Origin: Planctomycetota bacterium
GTDB taxonomy: Bacteria > Planctomycetota > Phycisphaerae > Sedimentisphaerales > Anaerobacaceae
Length of the DNA: 37,026 bases
Assembly (NCBI GenBank): GCA_022566315.1
Contig: JADFJC010000023.1
Location: 1 to 37,026, forward strand
Direction of reading: 5' to 3'
Shown here: positions 23,977-31,614 of the stretch, piece after piece
Numbering within the stretch: the stretch's first letter is position 1
Layout of the letters: each line of letters begins with the position of its first letter
Translations under genes and position numbers: made by a program
Notes under the pieces: generated by a model
Told to the model about the DNA's origin: nothing
Seen by the model: the letters and a program-made list of their open reading frames with translations, nothing else
Database searches by the model: none

Positions 23977-24468
23977 TTATCGACTATTCGTATTATATAC
24001 CAAACCGTAACCGAGTTGTTGTAAAATTTTATCCTCCGTATCGTGCATTTTCCGGGCCTGGCTCTCTGTGGAGTCGTCGAATCCGAAGTTGTGCAGCAGC
24101 CCATGTGTTATGTAGAGTGCCAACTCTGCCTCGCTTGAATGCCCTCGCATATTTGCCTGTCTGACAGCCATTTCACCATTGACAATCAACTCGAATAATT
24201 TGGGCGACTTCGGCCCCTTGCTATCGGACAAGTCGAAACTTAAACAATCGGTGGTTGATTTGCGATTCAGGAATCGACTGTTTAATTTCCGGATTCGGGC
24301 GTCGTCAACTATTGCAATGCTGACAACCGTTCCCCTGCTTCCGCAGGGGTTAAAACGATTGCAGACAGTCTCGACTAATTTTTTAACCCTGGACAAGCAA
24401 GCATCTATACTGCTGAAATTTTTCGTGATTTGTACGACTATCTCCTGGTCTTGTTTAGCAGGGGCCAT
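23977..24468 (-). CDS. ybeY: Endoribonuclease YbeY
   Basis: Single-strand RNase for 16S rRNA 3'-end maturation and ribosome quality control. 163 residues with VSIAIVDDARIRKLNSRFLNRKSTTDCLSF and the metal site HGLLHNFGFDD (about 122-132). The usual motif is HGxLHLxGyDH; here the third ligand is Asp132 instead of His (codon GAC at 24073-24075). Asp can bind zinc, so activity may be kept. It starts five bases after the pgpH-like stop, and precedes the corC-like gene by 27 bases, the classic phoH-pgpH-ybeY-corC order. Confidence 0.92.
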   Translation of the reverse strand: MAPAKQDQEIVVQITKNFSSIDACLSRVKKLVETVCNRFNPCGSRGTVVSIAIVDDARIRKLNSRFLNRKSTTDCLSFDLSDSKGPKSPKLFELIVNGEMAVRQANMRGHSSEAELALYITHGLLHNFGFDDSTESQARKMHDTEDKILQQLGYGLVYNTNSR

Positions 24469-24473
24469 GGTTG

Positions 24474-26051
24474 TTAATTGCTTTTTTGCTTGGATTGCTC
24501 AGCTTGAGACTGGGTCTCTTCCGGCATATCAGGTGGTTTGGGATATGCGATTCGGCCGTGATAGTGTGCCGCAAGAGTTTTTGATATACTTGCCTCTATC
24601 CGGCTTAATTCCCGCAGAGACAGGTCGCATTCATCGAATTGACCGTCCTGCAGACGTCTCATAGCCATAGTGTGCACGACTGCCTCAACTTTTGTCGGTG
24701 TCACTTCAGACAGGCTCCTGACGGCACCTTCTATAGTATCGGCTAACATTACAATCGCCGCTTCTTTTGTTCGCGGTTTCGGACCGGGATACCTGAATTC
24801 ACTCTCGGAAGGCTCATCAATAATTTTTCCTTTGGAGTTTTTCGTCTTTAATTTTTTGGCCTCGTGGTAAAAATGTTCGATTAATGTCGTGCCGTGGTGT
24901 GTCTCGATAAATTGCCGAAGCACGTTGGGCAGGCTGTATTCCTTGGCCATTTCTATTCCATCTTTAACGTGGCCCACGATAATCAATTGACTCATTGTAG
25001 GTGAGAGTTCTTTATGCCTGCTCGCCAGGCCGATTTCATTTTCAATAAAATAGCTTGCCTTGCTGATTTTGCCGATGTCATGGTAGTAAGCACCGACCCT
25101 GCACAAAAGACCGTTGCGATTGATTGCCTCGGCGGCAGCCTCGGCAATGGAACCTATCAACAGACTGTGACTGAACGTGCCGGGAGCTTCCATAGCAAGT
25201 TTTTTCAACAAAGGCTGGTTCGCATCGCTATAGTCCAGAAGTGTCATACTTGTTGCTATGTGAAAGATTTTTTCGATTAGCGGAAGCAAACTATGGATGA
25301 GCAGTCCGAACAGAAAAGTGATACCCGCGTGATAGCCCGCGTTCTTAAAGACGTAAGCAGGATGCGATTTGTCCGCTAAAAGTCCCAACGCAAGGGCCGT
25401 TACAAAAACCACTGTTGCCGCTAAAGCGCTGACTGTCAGCAGTTTCATTCTTGTACGGATTTCCCTCAACGAAAAACAGCACGTAATAGCACCGGCGAAC
25501 ATCGTCAAAAACAGGTTGATATCTGTCAGTTGATACAAGTTGATATCTGTCGGCTGATATTTGTTAAATGTTCCTGTGGCAAAACAGCCAAGCAGACAAT
25601 AAAACGTAATCATACCTATCGCAAAACGCTGATTATAAGCGATTGTCAAAATGATGGCTGCTGTCACAGCACTACCGGTGGCCCCAGAGGTATGTTTGAA
25701 CAATAACGTGATAAGTTTGGTTGTTGCCAACAATAAAATAAATAAGCCGACCAGTGCCAGCGCCCTGGCGTGGTTCATTATTATTTTCTTTTGGTAGTGA
25801 TGAATATAGAAAGCCACAGCGAGACAGATTTGCACCACTATTACAGTTGTTAGTATCAGGTCAAAATAATGAACCTGCTGAATCAGCTCGAAAGTTATAA
25901 TAGGAATACAGAGGACTACGAAAAGACACCACAGCAGAATCGAGATTAAAGAATCGGTGTCGAGCAGCCGTGTTATTCGCGAAAAACGACCAGCAGATAT
26001 ATTCTTGCGCACCTGACTTCGACGCGGACTTATTTTCTTCAAAAACGGCAT
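24474..26051 (-). CDS. PgpH-like 7TM-HD phosphodiesterase lacking the sensor domain
   Basis: Full PgpH proteins (c-di-AMP hydrolases) are about 700 residues: an extracellular 7TMR-HDED domain, seven membrane helices and a cytosolic HD domain. This 525-residue protein begins with a basic tail and one hydrophobic segment (LISILLWCLFVVLCIPIITFEL), runs directly into the membrane block and then the HD domain: APGTFSHSLLIGSIAEAAAEAI, GAYYHDIGKISKASYFIENE, FIETHHGTTLIEHFYHEA and MLADTIEGAVRSL. Metal-binding His/Asp residues are intact. The sensor domain is missing. Residues 165-180 (two copies of an 8-residue unit ending TDINL) come from a 24-bp tandem duplication at 25512-25559. It follows phoH by nine bases. 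The c-di-AMP substrate is inferred from the family. Confidence 0.9.
   Translation of the reverse strand: MPFLKKISPRRSQVRKNISAGRFSRITRLLDTDSLISILLWCLFVVLCIPIITFELIQQVHYFDLILTTVIVVQICLAVAFYIHHYQKKIIMNHARALALVGLFILLLATTKLITLLFKHTSGATGSAVTAAIILTIAYNQRFAIGMITFYCLLGCFATGTFNKYQPTDINLYQLTDINLFLTMFAGAITCCFSLREIRTRMKLLTVSALAATVVFVTALALGLLADKSHPAYVFKNAGYHAGITFLFGLLIHSLLPLIEKIFHIATSMTLLDYSDANQPLLKKLAMEAPGTFSHSLLIGSIAEAAAEAINRNGLLCRVGAYYHDIGKISKASYFIENEIGLASRHKELSPTMSQLIIVGHVKDGIEMAKEYSLPNVLRQFIETHHGTTLIEHFYHEAKKLKTKNSKGKIIDEPSESEFRYPGPKPRTKEAAIVMLADTIEGAVRSLSEVTPTKVEAVVHTMAMRRLQDGQFDECDLSLRELSRIEASISKTLAAHYHGRIAYPKPPDMPEETQSQAEQSKQKSN
25512..25559. repeat. 24-bp in-frame tandem duplication
   Basis: Two copies of aggttgatatctgtcagttg-atac, 20 of 24 bases identical, lie in the membrane block of the pgpH-like gene and are read as repeated YQxTDINL. 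The differences between copies suggest an old duplication. Confidence 0.8.
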
Positions 26052-26060
26052 CTGTTTATC

Positions 26061-27002
26061 CTAATCAGCTTTTGCTTTTCTCTTGTAAGCCTGCACAATA
26101 TTTTGAACCAACCGATGTCGCACTATATCCCTTTGGCTTAATTCTACGCAACCTATACCTTTGATTCGTCGCAATATTTCCATCGCTCCGATCATTCCAC
26201 TTTTTTGGCCCCGTTCCAGGTCAATTTGTGTTATATCACCTGTTATTATCATTTTGGAGCCATGACCCAATCTTGTCAAGACCATTAACATCTGCAGGGC
26301 CGAGGTATTTTGGGCTTCGTCGCAGATGATAACAGCTTCGTTTAGCGTTCGGCCGCGCATAAAGGCGAGCGGAATTATCTCGATAATATCCAGCTCCACA
26401 AATTTCTTCATCTGCGCAAAGTCCATCATATCTTCGATCGCATCAAACAAAGGACGAAGATACGGATTGACCTTTGCCTGGATATCGCCCGGCAAAAAGC
26501 CGAGCTTCTCACCTGCCTCAACAGCAGGACGCGCAAGGACTATCCTCCTGATTTGCTTTTTCTTTAGCATTGATACCGCAATTGCGACCGCCAGATATGT
26601 CTTGCCCGTTCCGGCAGGCCCTATACAAAAAGTAAGGTCGTTGGCCAACATTGTTTTGATGTACTTTAGCTGTCCCTTTGTGGACGGTTTAATGACCTTT
26701 TTATGAGCATAGACGGCAATAGCCTCGTTGGTCTGGAGAGTTCCGCGAGAATCGCCCTGGCTTATAAAAGCAGTTACATTTGCGGCAGTCAGCGGGTGGC
26801 GTTTGAGAAGCTGCTTTTGCATCTTGTCGATGACCTCAACGGCCTTATTTACATCCTTTTCTTTGCCCCTGATTATTAAATTGCTCTGCCGGGCAGTAAT
26901 TTGCAACCCAAGCGCTCCCCGCAAAAGACGAAGGTAACTGTCGGCAGGACCGAACAATTCAAGCTGCCTGTCGGTTGAATCTAATTGTATCGTAACTTCC
27001 AT
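26061..27002 (-). CDS. phoH: PhoH-like P-loop ATPase
   Basis: 313 residues: an N-terminal KH-like part (QLELFGPADSYLRLLRGALGLQITARQ), then the PhoH ATPase with Walker A GPAGTGKTYLAVA (about residue 133), LARPAVEAGEKLGFLPGD, Walker B VIICDEAQNT and GDITQIDLERGQKSG. PhoH/YbeZ proteins work with YbeY in RNA handling, and the two genes lie in the same row here. The start ATG 27002 has no strong ribosome site. The upstream gap (27003-27081) is an inverted AGTGNNCTAA repeat. Confidence 0.95.
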   Translation of the reverse strand: MEVTIQLDSTDRQLELFGPADSYLRLLRGALGLQITARQSNLIIRGKEKDVNKAVEVIDKMQKQLLKRHPLTAANVTAFISQGDSRGTLQTNEAIAVYAHKKVIKPSTKGQLKYIKTMLANDLTFCIGPAGTGKTYLAVAIAVSMLKKKQIRRIVLARPAVEAGEKLGFLPGDIQAKVNPYLRPLFDAIEDMMDFAQMKKFVELDIIEIIPLAFMRGRTLNEAVIICDEAQNTSALQMLMVLTRLGHGSKMIITGDITQIDLERGQKSGMIGAMEILRRIKGIGCVELSQRDIVRHRLVQNIVQAYKRKAKAD

Positions 27003-27036
27003 CGCATGATCGCAAAATATTTTTTCATTCTTAAAA

Positions 27037-27085
27037 AGTGCCTAAAGTGAGCTAAAGATAAAAAACACTCTAAACTTTAGCTCAC
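27037..27085. repeat. Inverted AGTGNNCTAA repeat between cdsA and phoH
   Basis: AAAGTGCCTAAAGTGAGCTAAAG on the left and CTTTAGCTCACTTT on the right can form a 14-bp hairpin with a 17-base loop. The right arm contains the cdsA stop codon (TGA). It is the third copy of this repeat type at a gene junction in the window. Confidence 0.75.
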
Positions 27086-27954
27086 TTTGTAAACATAAAG
27101 AACAAATACCCAAACGGTGCCGCTACCAGAGTCGAATCGATAATGTCTAATATTCCGCCGAACCCAGGCACATTATTTGCCGAATCTTTCTGCTCAGCGT
27201 CTCGCTTCATCATAGACTCGACCAAATCTCCAATCTGCCCGATAAACGCAAAACACACGCCAAAGATTACTGCCGACCACCAAACCATTATATCACAACT
27301 TAGCGCAAAACCAACAGCAACTATCATTGCGGCTGCAACAGCGCCGCCCATGCCTTCCCAGCTTTTTGAAGGGCTGATTTTAGGCGAAAATTTATGCTTG
27401 CCAAACAAACTCCCAATCGCATAAGCCCCTATATCAGCCGATTTTACCACAAAAACAAACATAAGCAAAGGCCAGAGTCCAAATTCGAGCCGCATCGACA
27501 CACAGAAGCTGCTTAAAAGCCCAAGATACAAAATCGAAAAATAACTCGCTCCGCAATTAGCTAACACCCCTGAAATCCCGTTGCTTATATATTGGTATAA
27601 AAGCAGCGCCAACAGCACGAAGGCCGACAGGAAAATCAGATAAGTGTCCGGCCGAATTTCTATAATCCGCTGCCAATATTCCTGCTGCCAATACCGGCTG
27701 GTCGCGAATAAAATCGAAGCGATGATTGAAACAGGAATAAAAATCTTCAGATTTTTAGCCGCTGCGAGTTTCGACAATTCCAGTTGGGCCGGGATTGCTA
27801 ATAGCACGATAAGGATACAAAAAACTGTTCCCTGTACCGCTCTATCGTCGGCCACCGAAGCTGTCAGAGAGCCGTCCAGCCAGCCGTCGAAAATGACAAC
27901 AGCCGTAAAGAACACCGTCATCAGTATTCCAAAAAACAACCGGTATCTCAGCAT
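27082..27954 (-). CDS. cdsA: Phosphatidate cytidylyltransferase
   Basis: Makes CDP-diacylglycerol, the precursor of phosphatidylglycerol and other phospholipids, in the inner membrane. 290 residues with about eight membrane helices and the family signature: KSADIGAYAIGSLFGKHKFSPKISPSKSWEG, then GQIGDLVESMMKRDAEQKDS and PGFGGILDIIDS, with the catalytic Asp and Lys residues. The stop codon is inside a repeat arm. It follows uppS after a 177-base repeat gap; the pair uppS-cdsA is common in bacteria. The PgpA half encoded at 31.6-33.0 kb acts two steps later on its product line. Confidence 0.95.
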   Translation of the reverse strand: MLRYRLFFGILMTVFFTAVVIFDGWLDGSLTASVADDRAVQGTVFCILIVLLAIPAQLELSKLAAAKNLKIFIPVSIIASILFATSRYWQQEYWQRIIEIRPDTYLIFLSAFVLLALLLYQYISNGISGVLANCGASYFSILYLGLLSSFCVSMRLEFGLWPLLMFVFVVKSADIGAYAIGSLFGKHKFSPKISPSKSWEGMGGAVAAAMIVAVGFALSCDIMVWWSAVIFGVCFAFIGQIGDLVESMMKRDAEQKDSANNVPGFGGILDIIDSTLVAAPFGYLFFMFTK

Positions 27955-27984
27955 AATTTCTTATATTCTGCCAGGGCGTTTATG

Positions 27985-28130
27985 TGTAAATGAGAATACC
28001 GGGATATCAGGACATCAGGAGCAGTTGCGATTAACCTGATATCCTGATAATCTGGTAGCCTGATACCCTTAATAGCGATTCACTCATTTACTCATCTACT
28101 CATCTACTCATCTACTCATCTACTCATCAG
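27985..28130. repeat. Two repeat tracts between uppS and cdsA
   Basis: 27998-28075 has gatatcaggacatcagg and, inverted, cctgatatcctgat and cctgatacc, able to fold back. 28083-28128 has about five tandem copies of the 8-mer TACTCATC. The gap contains no gene; copy number of the 8-mer would be expected to vary between strains. Confidence 0.8.
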
Positions 28131-28131
28131 C

Positions 28132-28890
28132 TTATTTGATAGTTCCGAAACGTCGGGCTCGTTTTGCGTAAGTCAGTATTGCTTTTTCCAGAGCTGCTTT
28201 TTTGAAATCCGGCCAAAAGGTTTTTGTAACGTAGAATTCACTGTATGAGATTTGCCAGAGCAGAAAGTTACTGATTCTCATTTCATTTGCCGTCCGTATC
28301 AGGAGGTCCGGCTCGGCAAGCCCCGCTGTATATAGATGTCGGCTTATACACTGTTCGTCGATGTCCCCTAACTGTAATTTACCGCTTTTATATTCTTGTG
28401 CGATCTTTTGGGTCGCATCAACGATTTCCGTTCTACCCCCGTAGTTTAGCGCCAGGGCAAGTATCATACCGGTATTAACGCCGGTTATTTCCATCGTTTT
28501 TCCAAGTTCATTTTGTACCGCATCGGGAAGACCGGACAATCGCCCGAGGTGAATCAGCTTCACATTGTTCTTCATCAGCATAGGACGAATCTCAATAAGG
28601 TATTGAATGTAAAGATGCATAAGTGCATTGACTTCGGTTTTCGGTCTTTTCCAGTTCTCTATGCTGAACGAATATAATGTGAGAGATTCGATACCAAAAT
28701 CAACACAGCGAAGAGCTATTGTCTCGACTGTTTTTCCGCCCTGGCGATGTCCCTCTACTCGCGGCAGACCTTTTTTCCGTGCCCATCGGCCGTTGCCGTC
28801 CATAATGATGGCAATATTCCGGGGTATCTGGTCGGGCGTCAGACCAAGACGTTTGGCGGTTTTCTTGAGTTTCTCTTCGTGATTCTTCAT
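28132..28890 (-). CDS. uppS: Undecaprenyl diphosphate synthase
   Basis: Cis-prenyltransferase making the C55 lipid carrier for wall synthesis. 252 residues: NIAIIMDGNGRWARKKGLPRVEGHRQG (catalytic Asp and first signature), SLTLYSFSIENWKRP, and the C-terminal DLLIRTANEMRISNFLLWQISYSEFYVT with WPDF. All family motifs are present. Its ATG shares one base with the purA stop (TAATG), so the genes are tightly coupled. Confidence 0.96.
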   Translation of the reverse strand: MKNHEEKLKKTAKRLGLTPDQIPRNIAIIMDGNGRWARKKGLPRVEGHRQGGKTVETIALRCVDFGIESLTLYSFSIENWKRPKTEVNALMHLYIQYLIEIRPMLMKNNVKLIHLGRLSGLPDAVQNELGKTMEITGVNTGMILALALNYGGRTEIVDATQKIAQEYKSGKLQLGDIDEQCISRHLYTAGLAEPDLLIRTANEMRISNFLLWQISYSEFYVTKTFWPDFKKAALEKAILTYAKRARRFGTIK

Positions 28891-30164
28891 TACCTGAATA
28901 TTGTCTGACTTCGTTTCGGTCCTACGCCAATGACTGTAATTGGTTTGCCAATTTCCTCTTCGATTCGGCAGATATAGCTTTGGGCGTTCATAGGCAAATC
29001 GTGAAAATCGTTTACTTCGGTTATCTCCTCATCCCAGCCGGGAACGGTTTCGTAAACGGCACTTGCCTGTAAGAGCTTGTCCGTATTTGCAGGGAAGAAC
29101 GTTTTCTCTTGGCCGTTGATTTTGTATGCCCTGCAAATCTTCAATTCTTTCAGGCCGGCTAACGTATCCAGGTGCATCATTGCTACCGAATCGATAGCGC
29201 TGATAGTTACAGCGTACGATACAGCTACGGCATCGAACCACCCGCATCGCCGCGGACGCCCCGTCGTCGTGCCGTATTCGTTTCCTTTGTCACGAATGTA
29301 TTGGCCTGTCTCGTTGTCCTGCTCAGTGGGGAAGGGGCCGGCACCAACTCTTGTCGTGTACGCCTTGACAACACCAATAAATTTATCAACCAGTTTGGCC
29401 GGCACACCACAGCCGGCTGGCATACCGAGTGAGCTTGAGTTCGAGCTGGTTACAAATGGAAAAGTACCGTGGTCCAAATCCAGCAAGGTGCCTTGAGCGC
29501 CCTCAAAAAGAATGGATTTGCCGTTCGCAATTGCTCTGTGAAGAAATTCCGTGGTATCTGTTAGAAAGGGCAGGAACTTCTCGGCATAAGTTTTACACTT
29601 TTCGAAGATTTCATCGGCACTCATCGGCTCAGCGTCATAAACAGCAGCAAAGATTTTGTTTTTATATTCCACAATCGTTTGAAGCTTGGCTTTGAGCGCC
29701 TCCAGGTCCCTAAAATCGGCCATACGGACAGTATAGCTTCTGCCGACCTTATCGGCGTAACACGGGCCGATGCCTCGAATTGTTGTGCCGAGTTTGTTTT
29801 TCCCAAGAGATTCTTCGCGTAACTGGTCTTCTTTTTTGTGATAATCCAGCACAACATGAGCATTTTCACTAATAAAAAGCCGACCATCTAACGAAATATC
29901 TTTTTCGCCAAGTCTCTCAATCCCTTTTGTCAGGACCTCCGGGTCAACGACTACGCCATTTGCGATTACACAAATGGTATCCGGCCTGATTGAACCGCTG
30001 GGCAAAAGGTGCAGAGCAAACCTGTTCTCACCTACGACAACCGTGTGCCCGGCGTTGGCTCCACCGCTGTATCGAACAACGATATCGCTCTGCTCGGCAA
30101 GGATATCGACAACCTTGCCTTTGCCTTCGTCACCCCACTGTAATCCCACAACGCAAAGATTCAT
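28890..30164 (-). CDS. purA: Adenylosuccinate synthetase
   Basis: GTP-dependent ligation of aspartate to IMP, the first committed step to AMP. ATG 30164 gives 424 residues starting MNLCVVGLQWGDEGKGKVVD, with AAGGA ten bases upstream; the frame extends nine codons further without support. Motifs: GGANAGHTVV, LDLDHGTFPFVTSSN, GVVKAYTTRVGAGPFPTE and GRPRRCGWFD. The length is usual. It is the first recognised enzyme of the purA-uppS-cdsA row. Confidence 0.97.
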   Translation of the reverse strand: MNLCVVGLQWGDEGKGKVVDILAEQSDIVVRYSGGANAGHTVVVGENRFALHLLPSGSIRPDTICVIANGVVVDPEVLTKGIERLGEKDISLDGRLFISENAHVVLDYHKKEDQLREESLGKNKLGTTIRGIGPCYADKVGRSYTVRMADFRDLEALKAKLQTIVEYKNKIFAAVYDAEPMSADEIFEKCKTYAEKFLPFLTDTTEFLHRAIANGKSILFEGAQGTLLDLDHGTFPFVTSSNSSSLGMPAGCGVPAKLVDKFIGVVKAYTTRVGAGPFPTEQDNETGQYIRDKGNEYGTTTGRPRRCGWFDAVAVSYAVTISAIDSVAMMHLDTLAGLKELKICRAYKINGQEKTFFPANTDKLLQASAVYETVPGWDEEITEVNDFHDLPMNAQSYICRIEEEIGKPITVIGVGPKRSQTIFR

Positions 30165-30219
30165 TTGTGCTGATTCCTTAAAGCAGTTCATAAGTCAAAA
30201 GTGCACAAGTTTTTTGCTC

Positions 30220-30702
30220 CTATGCACTTATTTTTGCCACCAGGTACTCCAAAATGGCCGCTAAATTATCGTATGTTCTTTCATTTAGTTTGTGTCTGAC
30301 TTCTTTGCCGTCTTTGTCTTTATATGTTATCACAAAAAAGCCTTTCTTCTCGAAGTATGTTTTATCTATTTGTTCTATGGAATCATAAGAAATTCTTTTT
30401 TTGTCGCTGATTATAAGTTCATTTTCGTCAGCGATGACTTTCTTGTTCTTGCGTGCCCGGAACCAGGCTGTTAGAACGGCAGCAAAAGCGACAAATACCA
30501 AAGGTGACTTCTGATTGAACACCATATCAAAATCTGGTTTGCCGTCTTTGACATGTTCTTCATAGAAGCTGCGGCGAAGTGACCACTCGTATTTACTCAA
30601 ATAGCCGTCATAAGCAAAAATAATTGCCACTGCAACGCAAAGAACAATACCGATTTTAAAGCTGGTTTTGTTGTATTTACTATATAGTGCTTCGATAGCC
30701 AT
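30220..30702 (-). CDS. Unknown two-helix membrane protein
   Basis: 160 residues; no family recognised. Two membrane segments are visible: FKIGIVLCVAVAIIFAYDGYL (about 15-35) and LVFVAFAAVLTAWF (about 68-83), then a cytosolic part with alternating strands (LIISDKKRISYDSIEQIDKTYFEKKGFFVITYKD) that resembles a PH-like or bacterial PH-type fold. It sits 55 bases upstream of purA on the same strand and could be in the same transcript. Role unknown. Confidence 0.7.
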   Translation of the reverse strand: MAIEALYSKYNKTSFKIGIVLCVAVAIIFAYDGYLSKYEWSLRRSFYEEHVKDGKPDFDMVFNQKSPLVFVAFAAVLTAWFRARKNKKVIADENELIISDKKRISYDSIEQIDKTYFEKKGFFVITYKDKDGKEVRHKLNERTYDNLAAILEYLVAKISA

Positions 30703-30721
30703 CGAAGGTCCTTCGTAGGAT

Positions 30722-31486
30722 CTATGTTAAACGTTTTTGCGCGATTATCTCGGTTAAAGGCTGAACAAAGTTCGGGACTATTTTTTCAGCCATTAGCTCT
30801 TCAGCCAATCGGCATTGGTGTTCAAAAGATTTTAACGCCTCGAATTTCTCATCCGTTGCCGGGTACTGGCGGACTGTAAAAGACAAGCTTATCGCATCAT
30901 CTGTAAACCGTCCTTTTTTCTTGGGCTCAAAGACGCTCGTTTTTGACTCTATGCTGATTCGCCCCTGAGTACGATCATCGTCAGACAATGCCATTACCAG
31001 CGCAGGTGAAAAACCGATGGGCCTTGCACTCGGCAAATCCAAAAGGCAGTTAAAAGCGCTCTGCGCCAACAACGCCTCGGCGATAACCTCATCGTGACTG
31101 CCGGCATAATCAAAATCCATAGCGAAAGTAACATCCAGCGAATCGATATCGAGATGATTTACACCAAGCATATAGGGAACAAGCTCAAGCACCAATCTGT
31201 CCAGACAATAAGCCATCTCAAAATCAGAGGGATTGACAACTCCTGAGCCGACACGGTCTATTTCAAGACTGACCCAGCGATATTGTCCGGGGTTGCGGTC
31301 TTCCTCAAGGTAGTACTCATTATTTTCACGCCGATAGAAACGGCCCATAGATGGAAATTGTCTTTGTATCCGCTCGAAAAAAGACAGAATGGTATCACGC
31401 TCGGTCGGCAGGTCCAGCTCGGTATTGATGTACATATCGAGGTAAAAATCATCGCAAAGCGAACTATAACTATTTGACGTCATCAT
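30722..31486 (-). CDS. Unknown soluble protein
   Basis: 254 residues without signal peptide or membrane segment. The sequence is mixed alpha/beta with acidic patches (DDFYLDMYINTELDLPTERD..., DSLDVTFAMDFDYAGSHDEV, GFSPALVMALSDDDRTQGRISIESKT). No family recognised; the composition and good coding character suggest a conserved protein of this lineage. It lies 19 bases upstream of the two-helix membrane protein, so the two probably share a transcript. A TATAAT-like hexamer is found at 31579-31584 on the minus strand. Confidence 0.65.
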   Translation of the reverse strand: MMTSNSYSSLCDDFYLDMYINTELDLPTERDTILSFFERIQRQFPSMGRFYRRENNEYYLEEDRNPGQYRWVSLEIDRVGSGVVNPSDFEMAYCLDRLVLELVPYMLGVNHLDIDSLDVTFAMDFDYAGSHDEVIAEALLAQSAFNCLLDLPSARPIGFSPALVMALSDDDRTQGRISIESKTSVFEPKKKGRFTDDAISLSFTVRQYPATDEKFEALKSFEHQCRLAEELMAEKIVPNFVQPLTEIIAQKRLT

Positions 31487-31614
31487 AGAAAAACCATCCA
31501 GAGCAGGCTCCGGGAACGTACCCCTAAGGCCCTACTAAAAAGGTTCAAACCCCAAATTATATAATCAATCGAGCAACTATTATACGTTCAAATACTCATT
31601 TTTCCAGTTTTTCT

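Noticed and set aside
28083-28130. CRISPR-like array
   Set aside because: The units are 8 bp and directly adjacent, with no spacers; none of the repeat tracts in the window has the repeat-spacer layout of a CRISPR, and no cas gene is present.
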